DNA of 38,913 nt, from contig QNES01000020.1 of the NCBI GenBank assembly GCA_003645255.1, positions 1 through 38,913 on the forward strand, written 5' to 3'. Source of the DNA: Gammaproteobacteria bacterium (lineage in GTDB: Bacteria; Pseudomonadota; Gammaproteobacteria; Beggiatoales; Beggiatoaceae). A program made the translations under genes and the position numbers. This document shows, piece after piece, positions 15,436 through 24,438 of the stretch. How positions within the stretch are numbered: the first letter of the stretch is position 1; each line of letters starts with the position of its first letter. A model generated the notes under the pieces. That model was given only the letters and a program-made list of their open reading frames with translations, was not told the DNA's origin and did not search any database.

Positions 15436-16919
15436 TCTAATGCCTTTTCTAAATATTTACACATCGTTTTCAACACTTGTACACGCGCAAAACGTTTATC
15501 ATCACCTGCTACCAACATCCACGGCGCAAAATCTGTACTCGTTCGTGCCACCATTTCATTAACGGCAAGGCTATAGTTTTCCCATTTTTCCCGATTGCGC
15601 CAATCTTCTTCCGTAATTTTATGCTGTTTATACGGAATTTTCTCACGTTCTTTAAAACGACGCAATTGTTCATCCTGACTAATATGTAGCCAAAATTTAA
15701 GGATAATACTACCATGTTTAACGAGTTGCTCTTCAAAATCGTTGATTTCTAAATAAGCTCGTTGCCATTCTTTTTCCTGGGCAAAACCTTCAACGCGCTC
15801 TACTAATACGCGTCCATACCAAGAACGATCATAAATAGTCACCCTACCCGCACGGGCAATATGTCGCCAAAATCGCCATAAATAGTGATGAGCACGTTCT
15901 TCATCTGTCGGTGCGGCGCTCGAAATGACTCGATACAATCGCGCATCCATTGCCTGAGTTATTCGCCGAATCGCACCGCCCTTACCGCCTGCATCCCAGC
16001 CCTCAAATACAATAATAGTCGAACACTTTTTTTCATACGCAGCCCAAGCCAGGCGGTGTAATTTACCTTGATAAGTTTCTAACTCCTTACGATAATCTTT
16101 ACTCCGCAATTTTTGACTTAAATCCACAGTATCCAAAATCGTTTTAGAATCAGATGATTGGATAGGGGGAAATTGGGTTGCTGCCACCTGCTCAGTATTC
16201 GACTTGGATTGAGCATCAAGATGCTTACGCAAAGTTTCTAACACGGTATGTGCTACAGTTAAATTACGATAACACCAATCTGTCGCCTCTACCAATAACC
16301 ACGGGGCATTACCAGAATCGGTATGTCGAATCGCCTGTTCTGCGGTTTTAACAAATTGTTCATACAAGTCAGCATGCTTCCAATCTCGTTTAGAAACGGA
16401 ACGCTTCGTATGCGGATTGGTTTCAAGCTTTTTTAAGCGTTTATGTTGTTCCTTTTGGGACAGGTGTAACCAAAATTTTAGAATTAATGCGCCATCTTCT
16501 ACCAACATGGTTTCAAAACGACGTATGTGTGTCATCGCTTCATTGAACTGCACGGTATCCATTTTTTGATAAGCGGTTTTCACGATGGGCTCGACATACC
16601 AGCCTCCAAAAAACACCCCAATGCGTCCTCGCGCCGGTAAACTTCGCCAAAATCGCCAGTAATAGGGACGTTCACTTTCTTCATCAGTCAGTGAATCAAT
16701 GGCTATCGTTTCCAAGCCGCGTGTATCTAACCATTCATTCAGGGCATTAACCACATCGCCCCGCCCTGCACCATCAATCCCAGACACAATAATAATGACA
16801 GGCGTATTCGTTTTGCTTAAAGCAAATTGTGCTTGCAATAATTCTGCCCTTAATTCGGGCAACTGTTTTTTATAGTCTTTCCTATCAATCTGCCTATTCA
16901 ATTCTGCGGTTTCAAACAT
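15432..16919 (-). CDS. pap: Polyphosphate:AMP phosphotransferase (PPK2 family, two-domain)
   Basis: 495 residues made of two PPK2 domains in tandem, the usual layout of class II PAP enzymes, which use polyphosphate to convert AMP to ADP. Domain 1 carries Walker A SGIDGAGRGDVVNAL (residues ~46-60) and a Walker B/lid segment RIGVFFGGWYVEP. Domain 2 carries EGWDAGGKGGAIRRIT (second Walker A), WRFWRHIARAGR and the lid YDRSWYGRVLVERVEGF. Domain 2 has the complete catalytic set. Domain 1 has FGGWY in place of DRSWY, as expected for the non-catalytic half in this family. It is cytoplasmic. Polyphosphate use fits large sulfur bacteria that store it (inference). ATG 16919 gives the standard N-terminus (MFETAELNRQID). 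It is convergent with hpt. Confidence 0.92.
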   Translation of the reverse strand: MFETAELNRQIDRKDYKKQLPELRAELLQAQFALSKTNTPVIIIVSGIDGAGRGDVVNALNEWLDTRGLETIAIDSLTDEESERPYYWRFWRSLPARGRIGVFFGGWYVEPIVKTAYQKMDTVQFNEAMTHIRRFETMLVEDGALILKFWLHLSQKEQHKRLKKLETNPHTKRSVSKRDWKHADLYEQFVKTAEQAIRHTDSGNAPWLLVEATDWCYRNLTVAHTVLETLRKHLDAQSKSNTEQVAATQFPPIQSSDSKTILDTVDLSQKLRSKDYRKELETYQGKLHRLAWAAYEKKCSTIIVFEGWDAGGKGGAIRRITQAMDARLYRVISSAAPTDEERAHHYLWRFWRHIARAGRVTIYDRSWYGRVLVERVEGFAQEKEWQRAYLEINDFEEQLVKHGSIILKFWLHISQDEQLRRFKEREKIPYKQHKITEEDWRNREKWENYSLAVNEMVARTSTDFAPWMLVAGDDKRFARVQVLKTMCKYLEKALD

Positions 16920-17455
16920 AATAAATTGACTCTATGTAAAGTTGAAATATTGTATATCTTCACCCAATTTAAAATTTAACTTCGCACTGTTGCAACTGAC
17001 AACCTATTAATAATTGTAATTAATAATTATACTTTCCAGTATCACAACCAGATAGATTAGGAACATGCATGAACTAGAGCAACTAAATTGCACCTACATA
17101 ATATAAAGTTTAGCTTCCCTTCCGTAAGTCTCGTAGGGGTTCCCTTGTGGTTACCCTAAAATTATCGATCAGGCACGTTCCTTAATATTATAATGCGAAA
17201 TCACAGCCGTTTTAAAGAATTAAACTCCGATTTTGCCATTTGAAAAAGTGGATAATAATTTATTTATTTGAATATCTATATGATATACTTTAAACGGTTG
17301 AAATTTGGACTTCTATATAGGATGGGTAAAGTCTTGCCCAACGAAAAAATACGAAAAACGATTTGAAAATAAACAATTTAAGTACTTATATATAACGATG
17401 AGAGCCTTAGCGAGGGCTAACACGTAAAGCTGCCCCTACTGATTAAAAAAAAATA
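16920..17455. other. 536-bp intergenic region between divergent genes
   Basis: AT-rich with no gene visible. It holds a dispersed repeat at 17131-17186 (gtaggggttcccttgtgg ... caggcacgttcct, related to 15357-15435) and direct repeats attaataatt around 17005-17028. It must hold the promoters of the phosphotransferase (-) and of the lipid synthase (+). The synthase ATG 17456 follows an A-tract with no recognisable Shine-Dalgarno sequence. Confidence 0.5.
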
Positions 17456-20400
17456 ATGGAAAAAATTGCAATCATCGGTCTCTCTTGCCTACTTCCAGGG
17501 GCTGATAACCCTGAACAATATTGGCAAAACCTCATTGACAATAAAAATTTGACCTCAAAGGCAACCGTTGAGCAAATAGGTGTAGATGCCCAAATTTTTT
17601 ATGATCCCATCAAGGGCAAAACCGATAAATACTATTGTATGAACGGTGGCTATATTCGAAATTTTCAATTTGATGCCAGTGGCTATCAAATTTTGCCTGA
17701 TGTGCTGAAAAAATTGGATAAATTGTATCAATGGTCGCTCTATGTCTCGAAACAAGCTTTACAAGATAGTGGTTATTTAGGGAATAATGCAGCACTTAGT
17801 CAGTGTGGTGTTATTTTAGGGAATCTCTCTTTTCCGACTAAGCTCTCCCACCATTTATTTGAACCTATTTACCATAAAACACTGGAATCCGCTATTCAGA
17901 CATTATTACAGCGCGACACTTTCAGCTTGAAAAGTGTAGAAACGGATGTGTCACCTCTAAATGCGTTGATTTCAGGTTATCCAGCCACCCTTATTGCTCA
18001 GGGCTTATCTTTATCAGGACCCCACTTGTCTTTAGATGCTGCTTGTGCGTCATCACTTTACGCTGTCAAATTGGCTTGTCAATATTTATCATCTGGCAAA
18101 GCTGACTTGATGTTAGCTGGTGCTGTCAGTGCTGCTGATCCTTTATTTATCAAAATGGGATTTTCCATATTTCAAGCCTATCCAGAAAATGGCAAAAGTC
18201 GTCCTTTTGATAAATCATCCGGCGGACTTTTTGCTGGGGAAGGGGCTGGTATTTTAGTTCTAAAACGCTACCATGACGCGATTCGAGATGGTGATAAGAT
18301 TTATGCCACTATCGGTGGAATCGGCTTATCAAATGATGGCAGAGGGAAATTTGTACTTAATCCCAATCCGAAGGGACAATTGCTGGCATTTGAACGGACA
18401 TACAGCAATGCCGGTATCAACCAAAATGAAATTGATTATATTGAGTGTCATGCCACTGGTACACCGGTTGGTGATATTGCTGAACTTAATTCAATGGAAG
18501 CCTTTTTTGGAGATGCCACACCTTTGCTAGGGGCAGTCAAATCTAATTTAGGTCACTTATTGACCACCGCCGGCATGGCAAGTTTGATTAAAGTTATTTT
18601 AAGCATGGCTAAGGGGGTTATTCCAGCCACAATTAATTTGAAAGAGCCCTTGACTTCAAATAAGGGCTTGTTTTCCATTGAGCAAATGGTTAGAACGATT
18701 ACACCGTGGCCTCAAAAAAATCATCATAAACGCGCTGCCGTTAGTACCTTTGGTTTCGGTGGTACCAATGCCCATCTTATTTTAGAAGAGTTAGAGGTTC
18801 CCAATTCCCAACTTCCAATTCCCAATGAACCTAGCAGGAACGAAGTTTCGCCATTTCCAATTAAACTTGCCATTATCGGCATGGATGCTTTTTTTGGAGG
18901 CTGTCACGGATTAGATGCTTTTGATCGTACTATTTATGACGGTACTCAACATTTTATTCCCGTTCCACCAGAAAGATGGCAAGGTATTGACACGCAAAAC
19001 GAATGGCTCAAAAATAATGGTTTTGAAAAGGGCGAAGCGCCTTTGGGTGCTTATATTCAAGATTTTGACATGGATTTCCTACATTTTAAAATTCCCCCTC
19101 GTGATGAAGATCAACTTATTCCACAACAATTGTTGATGCTCAAAGTAGCTGATAATGCAATCAAAGATGCAGGATTAGTTGAAGGTGGAAACGTTGCCGT
19201 TATTGTAGCGATGGGAACGGAATTAGCTTTACACCAGTTTTTAGGGCGATGTGATTTATCTTGGCAAATAAAAGAAAGTTTGGCACAAGCCAATATTGTT
19301 TTGTCTCCTGACAAAACTGAAGAATTAGAGGCGATTGCTAAAAATAGTCTTTTTCCACCAGCGCAACTCAATCAATATACAAGCTTTATTGGCAATATCA
19401 TGGCAACCCGTATTGCGACGCAATGGAATTTTAATGGCCCCGCTTTTACCATTTCGGCTGAAGAAAATTCCGTATTTAGCGCGTTGGAAGTCGCTCAACA
19501 GTTTCTGGATGCTGGCGAAGTTGACGCAGTTGTCGTGGGTGCCGTTGATTTAGCGGGAAGTTTTGAGCATGTTCTATTACGCCATCAATTAGCACCTATT
19601 AACAGCGGTGTCAATACCTTCAGCTATGATGAAAAAGTCAATGGTTGGATGGTGGGTGAAGGTGCAGGCGCGGTGGTTTTAAAACGCTTTGACACTGCAT
19701 CGCAAGATCGCATTTATGCCGTCATTGATGCCATTAGTTTAATCGCAAATAAGGCTAACAACGATTCTTTAGGACATTTACCAAAAACACCCACTGATGA
19801 AACCGTTACTCATTCTTGCCAGCGAGCTTTTGAGGTTGCAGGTATAAAAGCCACTGATATAGGCTATATGGAAGTATTTGGTAGTGGAGTAGCACAAGAA
19901 GACGAAGTCGAAATTAAAGGCTTAACCAATGCTTATCAAACTCAAAATGATTTATTGACAACAGCAATAGGCAGTGTAAAAGCCAATATTGGTCATACTT
20001 ATGCCGCTTCCGGCATGGCGAGTTTAATCAAAACAGCATTGTGCCTATATCATCATTATATTCCAGCGGTTCCGCAATGGGAAAGCCCAAAAATGCCTGA
20101 GCAATGGCAAGGCAGTCCTTTTTATGTTGCCACTAAATCAAAAACATGGTTTTTGGAAGAAAGCCAATCTAAAAGAGTGGCAAGCATTAACGGCTTAGGG
20201 CTTGATGGTACTTATGCACATTTAATTTTATCTGAAGACCAAAGTTCAAGGCGTATCGAAGCTGAATTGGATAAATACCGACAACAAGCACCGTTTTATC
20301 TTTTTCCTATAGCGGCTGATAATCAGTCGGTTTTGCTCAAGCAACTTAACGAATTACAAAATACGATTGAAAAGAGTGATAATCTGGGTGTGACAGCGAG

Positions 20401-23400
20401 CCAAACGTTTGCCACTTTTCAAAATCAACCAGAAGCAAATTACCGGTTATCTATTGTTGGCCATCATCAAAACGAATTGCTTCAACAAATTGCTTTTGCG
20501 ATGCAAGGTGTTAAAAAAGCTTTTGCAACCGGGAAGGAGTGGAAAACACCGTTGGGTAGCTATTTTACGGCAAAGCCTTTAGAAAAAGTGGCGTTTGTTT
20601 ATCCGGCGATGGGCACAACTTATATTGGTTTGGGACGGGATATATTTCGACAATATCCGACACTTTATGAAACATCAACACTGGGTAATCTAGTCGATAC
20701 GCTACTGCATGATAAATTGCTCTATCCTCGGAGTTTGGAAAAACTCCCCATAAAGAAACAACAAGAGATTGAAGCACAATTACACAATAGTGGCGTAGCT
20801 ATGTGCCAAATTGGTATCAGTTTTGATGTATTACACACTTCGATTTTAAGGGATTATTTCCAAATTCAACCCCAAGCTGCCTTTGGATATAGCCAAGGGG
20901 AATTGAGCGGTATGATGTATGCGCTGGGTGTTTGGCGTGATAATAAGTTAAATGAAGATTTGGCTTCATCACCTCTTTATCAAACGCAATTAACAGGTCC
21001 TTGTATAGCGGCACGTCAATTTTGTGGATTGCCCCAGAATTTGCCAACAAAAGACGTTTGGCGTTCTTATGTACTTAAAGCTTCAGCAACTGCTGTCAAA
21101 GATATTCTCAAACGTGAAAAAAATGTCTATTTGACATTTATTAGCACACCTGAAGAAGTCACTATCGCCGGTGAGCCAAAAGCTTGTTTGAGAGTGATTA
21201 AAACGCTTAAGTGCCAGCATTTTCTTATCCCGTTTAACAATGCTTCACACTGTGAAGTCGCACAATCTGAATATGAAGCACTGGTTCAAATACATCTCCA
21301 AAAAGTGCATAAAATACCAGATATTACATTTTATTCAGCCGTTGATTGTGCGCCGTTGCCTTTCGACAGCCATTATATTGCCCATAACGCGGCGAAACTG
21401 AGCTGTCAAACGGTTGATTTTCCAGCCATCATTAATCGTGTTTACGAAGATGGGTTTAGAGTATTTATTGAACTTGGGGCGGGAAACAGTTGCACTCAAT
21501 GGATTGATGAAACATTGAAAGGCAAAGAGCATGTTGCTATGTCTATCAATAGCAAAGGGCTTGATGATCAAACAGGAATTGTCAAAATGTTAGCCAAATT
21601 GGTGAGCCACCGTGTTTCGATGGATTTATCACCGCTTTATCCCATGAAGGATTCCAAAAAACGTAAATCACTGATTAAAAAAATTATATTAGGGGGGAAA
21701 CCCATTCATACCACCATCTTGACTGATGAAAATCGGAAAAGCTTTGAAAATCAAATTATATCTCATAGTCCAATGTTAAAGATAATTCAGTTGCAAATAG
21801 CGGGTGCGATGCAAAGTTCCACAGCTAAAGCGTTGACACCACGCGATGACGTGATTTGGGATGAGGCAGATTTGCTGGAATTTGCCGAAGGCAAAATTGC
21901 CAATGTTTTTGGTCCAGAATATGCCATTATCGACTCATACTCTCGCCGGGTGCAATTGCCTCTACCACCTTATTTACTAGTGAGTCGCGTCACGAAACTT
22001 AATGCTGAAAAGGGTAGTTTTAAACCTTGTACGCTGACCACCGAATATGATGTTCCCCACAATATGTGGTATTCGGTGGATGGTCAAATTCCCTGGGCTG
22101 TTTCCGTCGAATCGGGGCAGTGCGATTTGTTATTAATCAGTTATTTAGGGATAGATTTTGAGAATAAAGGTATTCTTGTTTATCGCCTACTTGATTGCAC
22201 CATGACATTTTTAGAGGATATACCGACAGAAGGAGATACCCTGCGTTATGATATTTCTATCAATTCCTTTGTCAGACACGGCAATAATTTGCTGTTTTTC
22301 TTCAGTTACGACTGTTTTGTGGGTGATAAAATGGTGCTGACGATGGAGGGTGGCTGTGCTGGGTTCTTTACTGATGATGAACTAGATAAAGGTAAGGGGG
22401 TTGTTTATTCTAAAAAAGAATTGCTAGAACGCGATAAAATCCAAAAACAACAATTTGAACCTTTGCTGATTTGCCAAAAATCCTTTTTTGAGCAAAAAGA
22501 TATGATACAGCTGACTGAGGGCAACATCGCTGCTTGTTTTGGTGAGCATTATAGGCAAGCCGGATTAAACCCTTCTTTGCGAGTTCCCCCAAAACAAATT
22601 TTGATGATTGATCAAGTGACATCAGTGGATTTCAATGGGGGCGCGTATGGCTTGGGTTTGATTGTCGGTGAAAAAGTGCTTGAACCAGAGCATTGGTATT
22701 TTCCTTGCCATTTTAAAGATGATCAAGTGATGGCGGGTTCATTAATGGCTGAAGGGTGTGGTCAACTTTTGCAATTTTATCTATTGTATTTGGGTTTCCA
22801 AACTTGCACCACCGATGCGCGTTTTCAACCCATTCCAAATTTACGACAAGTCGTTCGCTGCCGGGGGCAAGTTACACCTATTTCAGCTACCTTGATTTAT
22901 CGGTTGGAAATCACTAAATTGGGTTTAAGCCCAAAACCTTATGCAAAAGGGGACGTAGAAATTATCTTGAATGGCAAAATCGTCGTGCATTTTAAAGATG
23001 TCGGGGTGCAACTCTCTGAAAAAAATCAGTCTCTTTCCGTTGAAGATAACAAGGAACCATTAGCGAGTTTAGTCAAATTACCCAATAAATCGGCTTTATT
23101 GAATGAAGAGCAAATCCAAGAATTTTGCCTCGGTTCAGTGGGCAAGTGTTTTGGACCGGAATTTGATATTTATGACACTGGTGAAATCACTGCGTCACGG
23201 ATGCCCAATACACACCTGAATTTCGTGCATCGCGTATTGGAAGTTCAAGGTGAACGACATAAATTCACCCCAAAGTCAACGATTATAACGGAATATGATG
23301 CGCCGATAGAAACTTGGTATTACCGTCATAATTCATCAGATACAATTCCGTACTCCGTTTTGATGGAAATCGCTTTGCAACCCAATGGTTTTCTATCGGC

Positions 23401-24247
23401 TTATTTGGGCACAACTTTGCTGTATCCCACAGATAGTTTATACTTTCGTAACCTGGATGGACGCGGGCGCATTCTTAAAAAGGTGGATATTCGCGGCAAA
23501 ACTGTGACAAATAGATCACGATTACTGTCGCAATCTAACATTCAGGGCATGATTATTCAAAGTTTTGATTTTGAAATGCTTTGTGATGGCGAACCGTTTT
23601 ATCAAGGCGATGCCAGCTTTGGTTTTTTCAGTGGAAACGCTTTGGCTAATCAAGTCGGGTTAGATAGAGGTAAAGATATTCGCCCTTGGGTTGAAAATAC
23701 CGGTGGCTTACCAGTAGCCAGTATTGATTTGAGTAGCCAAAAAAACCGTAATCGTTTTTATAATATTAATGCTGAACAGCCTCATTATCGGTTAGCGCAA
23801 CATCAGTTAGATTTGCTTAATTTCGTTCAGATTGTGGAAGGCGGGGGAAGCCATCAGCAAGGCTATATCTATGCAAAAAAAGAGGTTAAGTTTACTGACT
23901 GGTTTTTTAAATGCCATTTTCACCAGGATCCTGTTATGCCAGGCTCATTAGGCGTTGAAGCCATTTTGCAAGCGATGCAAGTTTATGCACTTCAGCTTGA
24001 TTTGGGTAAACACTTGAAGTCTCCCCGTTTTGCACAACTCATAGATCATGAGATCATTTGGAAATATCGTGGGCAGATTCCGCAACCCGAAGTTCACACT
24101 GATATGTATTTAGAAGTACATCTATCTAAAGTGGAAATCAGCAATGATAAAGTCACTCTCATTGGTGATGCCAGTTTGTGGAAACCTAAGTTGAGGATTT
24201 ATGAAGTGAAAAATGTAGCGGTTTGTTTGTTGGAATCGTCATTATAA
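17456..24247 (+). CDS. PUFA/secondary-lipid synthase subunit, KS-CLF-AT-DH-DH (PfaC-like with internal AT)
   Basis: 2263 residues. KS (1-450) has the full triad C197 (DAACASSL), H332 (ECHATGTP) and H367 (SNLGHL). A second KS fold (~468-930) has the Cys replaced by Glu669 (TISAEENSVFSAL) and the first His replaced (EVFGSGV), so it is a chain-length factor. The acyltransferase (~1010-1370) has S1146 in FGYSQGELSG and H1265. Two double-hotdog FabA-like dehydratases follow. H1752 (PCHFKDDQVMAG) and H2154 (KCHFHQDPVMPG) are their active-site His, and the preceding hotdogs lack it. The parts match marine PfaC, but the AT (PfaB in Shewanella) is built in, as I recall for myxobacterial Pfa3. There is no ACP or KR. 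A PfaD reductase follows, so this is a cytoplasmic long-chain polyunsaturated acid or related lipid synthase. A heterocyst-glycolipid-type product is the alternative. Confidence 0.88.
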   Translation: MEKIAIIGLSCLLPGADNPEQYWQNLIDNKNLTSKATVEQIGVDAQIFYDPIKGKTDKYYCMNGGYIRNFQFDASGYQILPDVLKKLDKLYQWSLYVSKQALQDSGYLGNNAALSQCGVILGNLSFPTKLSHHLFEPIYHKTLESAIQTLLQRDTFSLKSVETDVSPLNALISGYPATLIAQGLSLSGPHLSLDAACASSLYAVKLACQYLSSGKADLMLAGAVSAADPLFIKMGFSIFQAYPENGKSRPFDKSSGGLFAGEGAGILVLKRYHDAIRDGDKIYATIGGIGLSNDGRGKFVLNPNPKGQLLAFERTYSNAGINQNEIDYIECHATGTPVGDIAELNSMEAFFGDATPLLGAVKSNLGHLLTTAGMASLIKVILSMAKGVIPATINLKEPLTSNKGLFSIEQMVRTITPWPQKNHHKRAAVSTFGFGGTNAHLILEELEVPNSQLPIPNEPSRNEVSPFPIKLAIIGMDAFFGGCHGLDAFDRTIYDGTQHFIPVPPERWQGIDTQNEWLKNNGFEKGEAPLGAYIQDFDMDFLHFKIPPRDEDQLIPQQLLMLKVADNAIKDAGLVEGGNVAVIVAMGTELALHQFLGRCDLSWQIKESLAQANIVLSPDKTEELEAIAKNSLFPPAQLNQYTSFIGNIMATRIATQWNFNGPAFTISAEENSVFSALEVAQQFLDAGEVDAVVVGAVDLAGSFEHVLLRHQLAPINSGVNTFSYDEKVNGWMVGEGAGAVVLKRFDTASQDRIYAVIDAISLIANKANNDSLGHLPKTPTDETVTHSCQRAFEVAGIKATDIGYMEVFGSGVAQEDEVEIKGLTNAYQTQNDLLTTAIGSVKANIGHTYAASGMASLIKTALCLYHHYIPAVPQWESPKMPEQWQGSPFYVATKSKTWFLEESQSKRVASINGLGLDGTYAHLILSEDQSSRRIEAELDKYRQQAPFYLFPIAADNQSVLLKQLNELQNTIEKSDNLGVTASQTFATFQNQPEANYRLSIVGHHQNELLQQIAFAMQGVKKAFATGKEWKTPLGSYFTAKPLEKVAFVYPAMGTTYIGLGRDIFRQYPTLYETSTLGNLVDTLLHDKLLYPRSLEKLPIKKQQEIEAQLHNSGVAMCQIGISFDVLHTSILRDYFQIQPQAAFGYSQGELSGMMYALGVWRDNKLNEDLASSPLYQTQLTGPCIAARQFCGLPQNLPTKDVWRSYVLKASATAVKDILKREKNVYLTFISTPEEVTIAGEPKACLRVIKTLKCQHFLIPFNNASHCEVAQSEYEALVQIHLQKVHKIPDITFYSAVDCAPLPFDSHYIAHNAAKLSCQTVDFPAIINRVYEDGFRVFIELGAGNSCTQWIDETLKGKEHVAMSINSKGLDDQTGIVKMLAKLVSHRVSMDLSPLYPMKDSKKRKSLIKKIILGGKPIHTTILTDENRKSFENQIISHSPMLKIIQLQIAGAMQSSTAKALTPRDDVIWDEADLLEFAEGKIANVFGPEYAIIDSYSRRVQLPLPPYLLVSRVTKLNAEKGSFKPCTLTTEYDVPHNMWYSVDGQIPWAVSVESGQCDLLLISYLGIDFENKGILVYRLLDCTMTFLEDIPTEGDTLRYDISINSFVRHGNNLLFFFSYDCFVGDKMVLTMEGGCAGFFTDDELDKGKGVVYSKKELLERDKIQKQQFEPLLICQKSFFEQKDMIQLTEGNIAACFGEHYRQAGLNPSLRVPPKQILMIDQVTSVDFNGGAYGLGLIVGEKVLEPEHWYFPCHFKDDQVMAGSLMAEGCGQLLQFYLLYLGFQTCTTDARFQPIPNLRQVVRCRGQVTPISATLIYRLEITKLGLSPKPYAKGDVEIILNGKIVVHFKDVGVQLSEKNQSLSVEDNKEPLASLVKLPNKSALLNEEQIQEFCLGSVGKCFGPEFDIYDTGEITASRMPNTHLNFVHRVLEVQGERHKFTPKSTIITEYDAPIETWYYRHNSSDTIPYSVLMEIALQPNGFLSAYLGTTLLYPTDSLYFRNLDGRGRILKKVDIRGKTVTNRSRLLSQSNIQGMIIQSFDFEMLCDGEPFYQGDASFGFFSGNALANQVGLDRGKDIRPWVENTGGLPVASIDLSSQKNRNRFYNINAEQPHYRLAQHQLDLLNFVQIVEGGGSHQQGYIYAKKEVKFTDWFFKCHFHQDPVMPGSLGVEAILQAMQVYALQLDLGKHLKSPRFAQLIDHEIIWKYRGQIPQPEVHTDMYLEVHLSKVEISNDKVTLIGDASLWKPKLRIYEVKNVAVCLLESSL

Positions 24248-24252
24248 TTTCA

Positions 24253-24366
24253 CCCTTGTCTGAATCAGAATTTTCAAAATTTCAGAATTAACAGAATAAA
24301 ATCTATAGTATTTCAGATAAAGATTTTGCCCAAAAACCTCCGAGGTTTGCCAAACCTCAGAGGTTT
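24253..24366. repeat. Two repeat units between the synthase genes
   Basis: 24253-24296 carries the cttgtctgaatcagaatt repeat also seen at 6045-6062. 24334-24348 (aaacctccgaggttt) pairs with 24352-24366 at 14 of 15 positions around a 3-base loop. The hairpin could reduce read-through from the large subunit gene into the PfaD gene. Confidence 0.7.
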
Positions 24367-24438
24367 AGGTTTGAGATATTTTTCTGAAAAGCTATAATAT
24401 TCCTAAAATTCTAACAAAATTATTTTCAAAGGAAAAAA

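Noticed and set aside
15477-15736. Small frames over the phosphotransferase gene
   Set aside because: Shadows of a strongly conserved gene on the minus strand.
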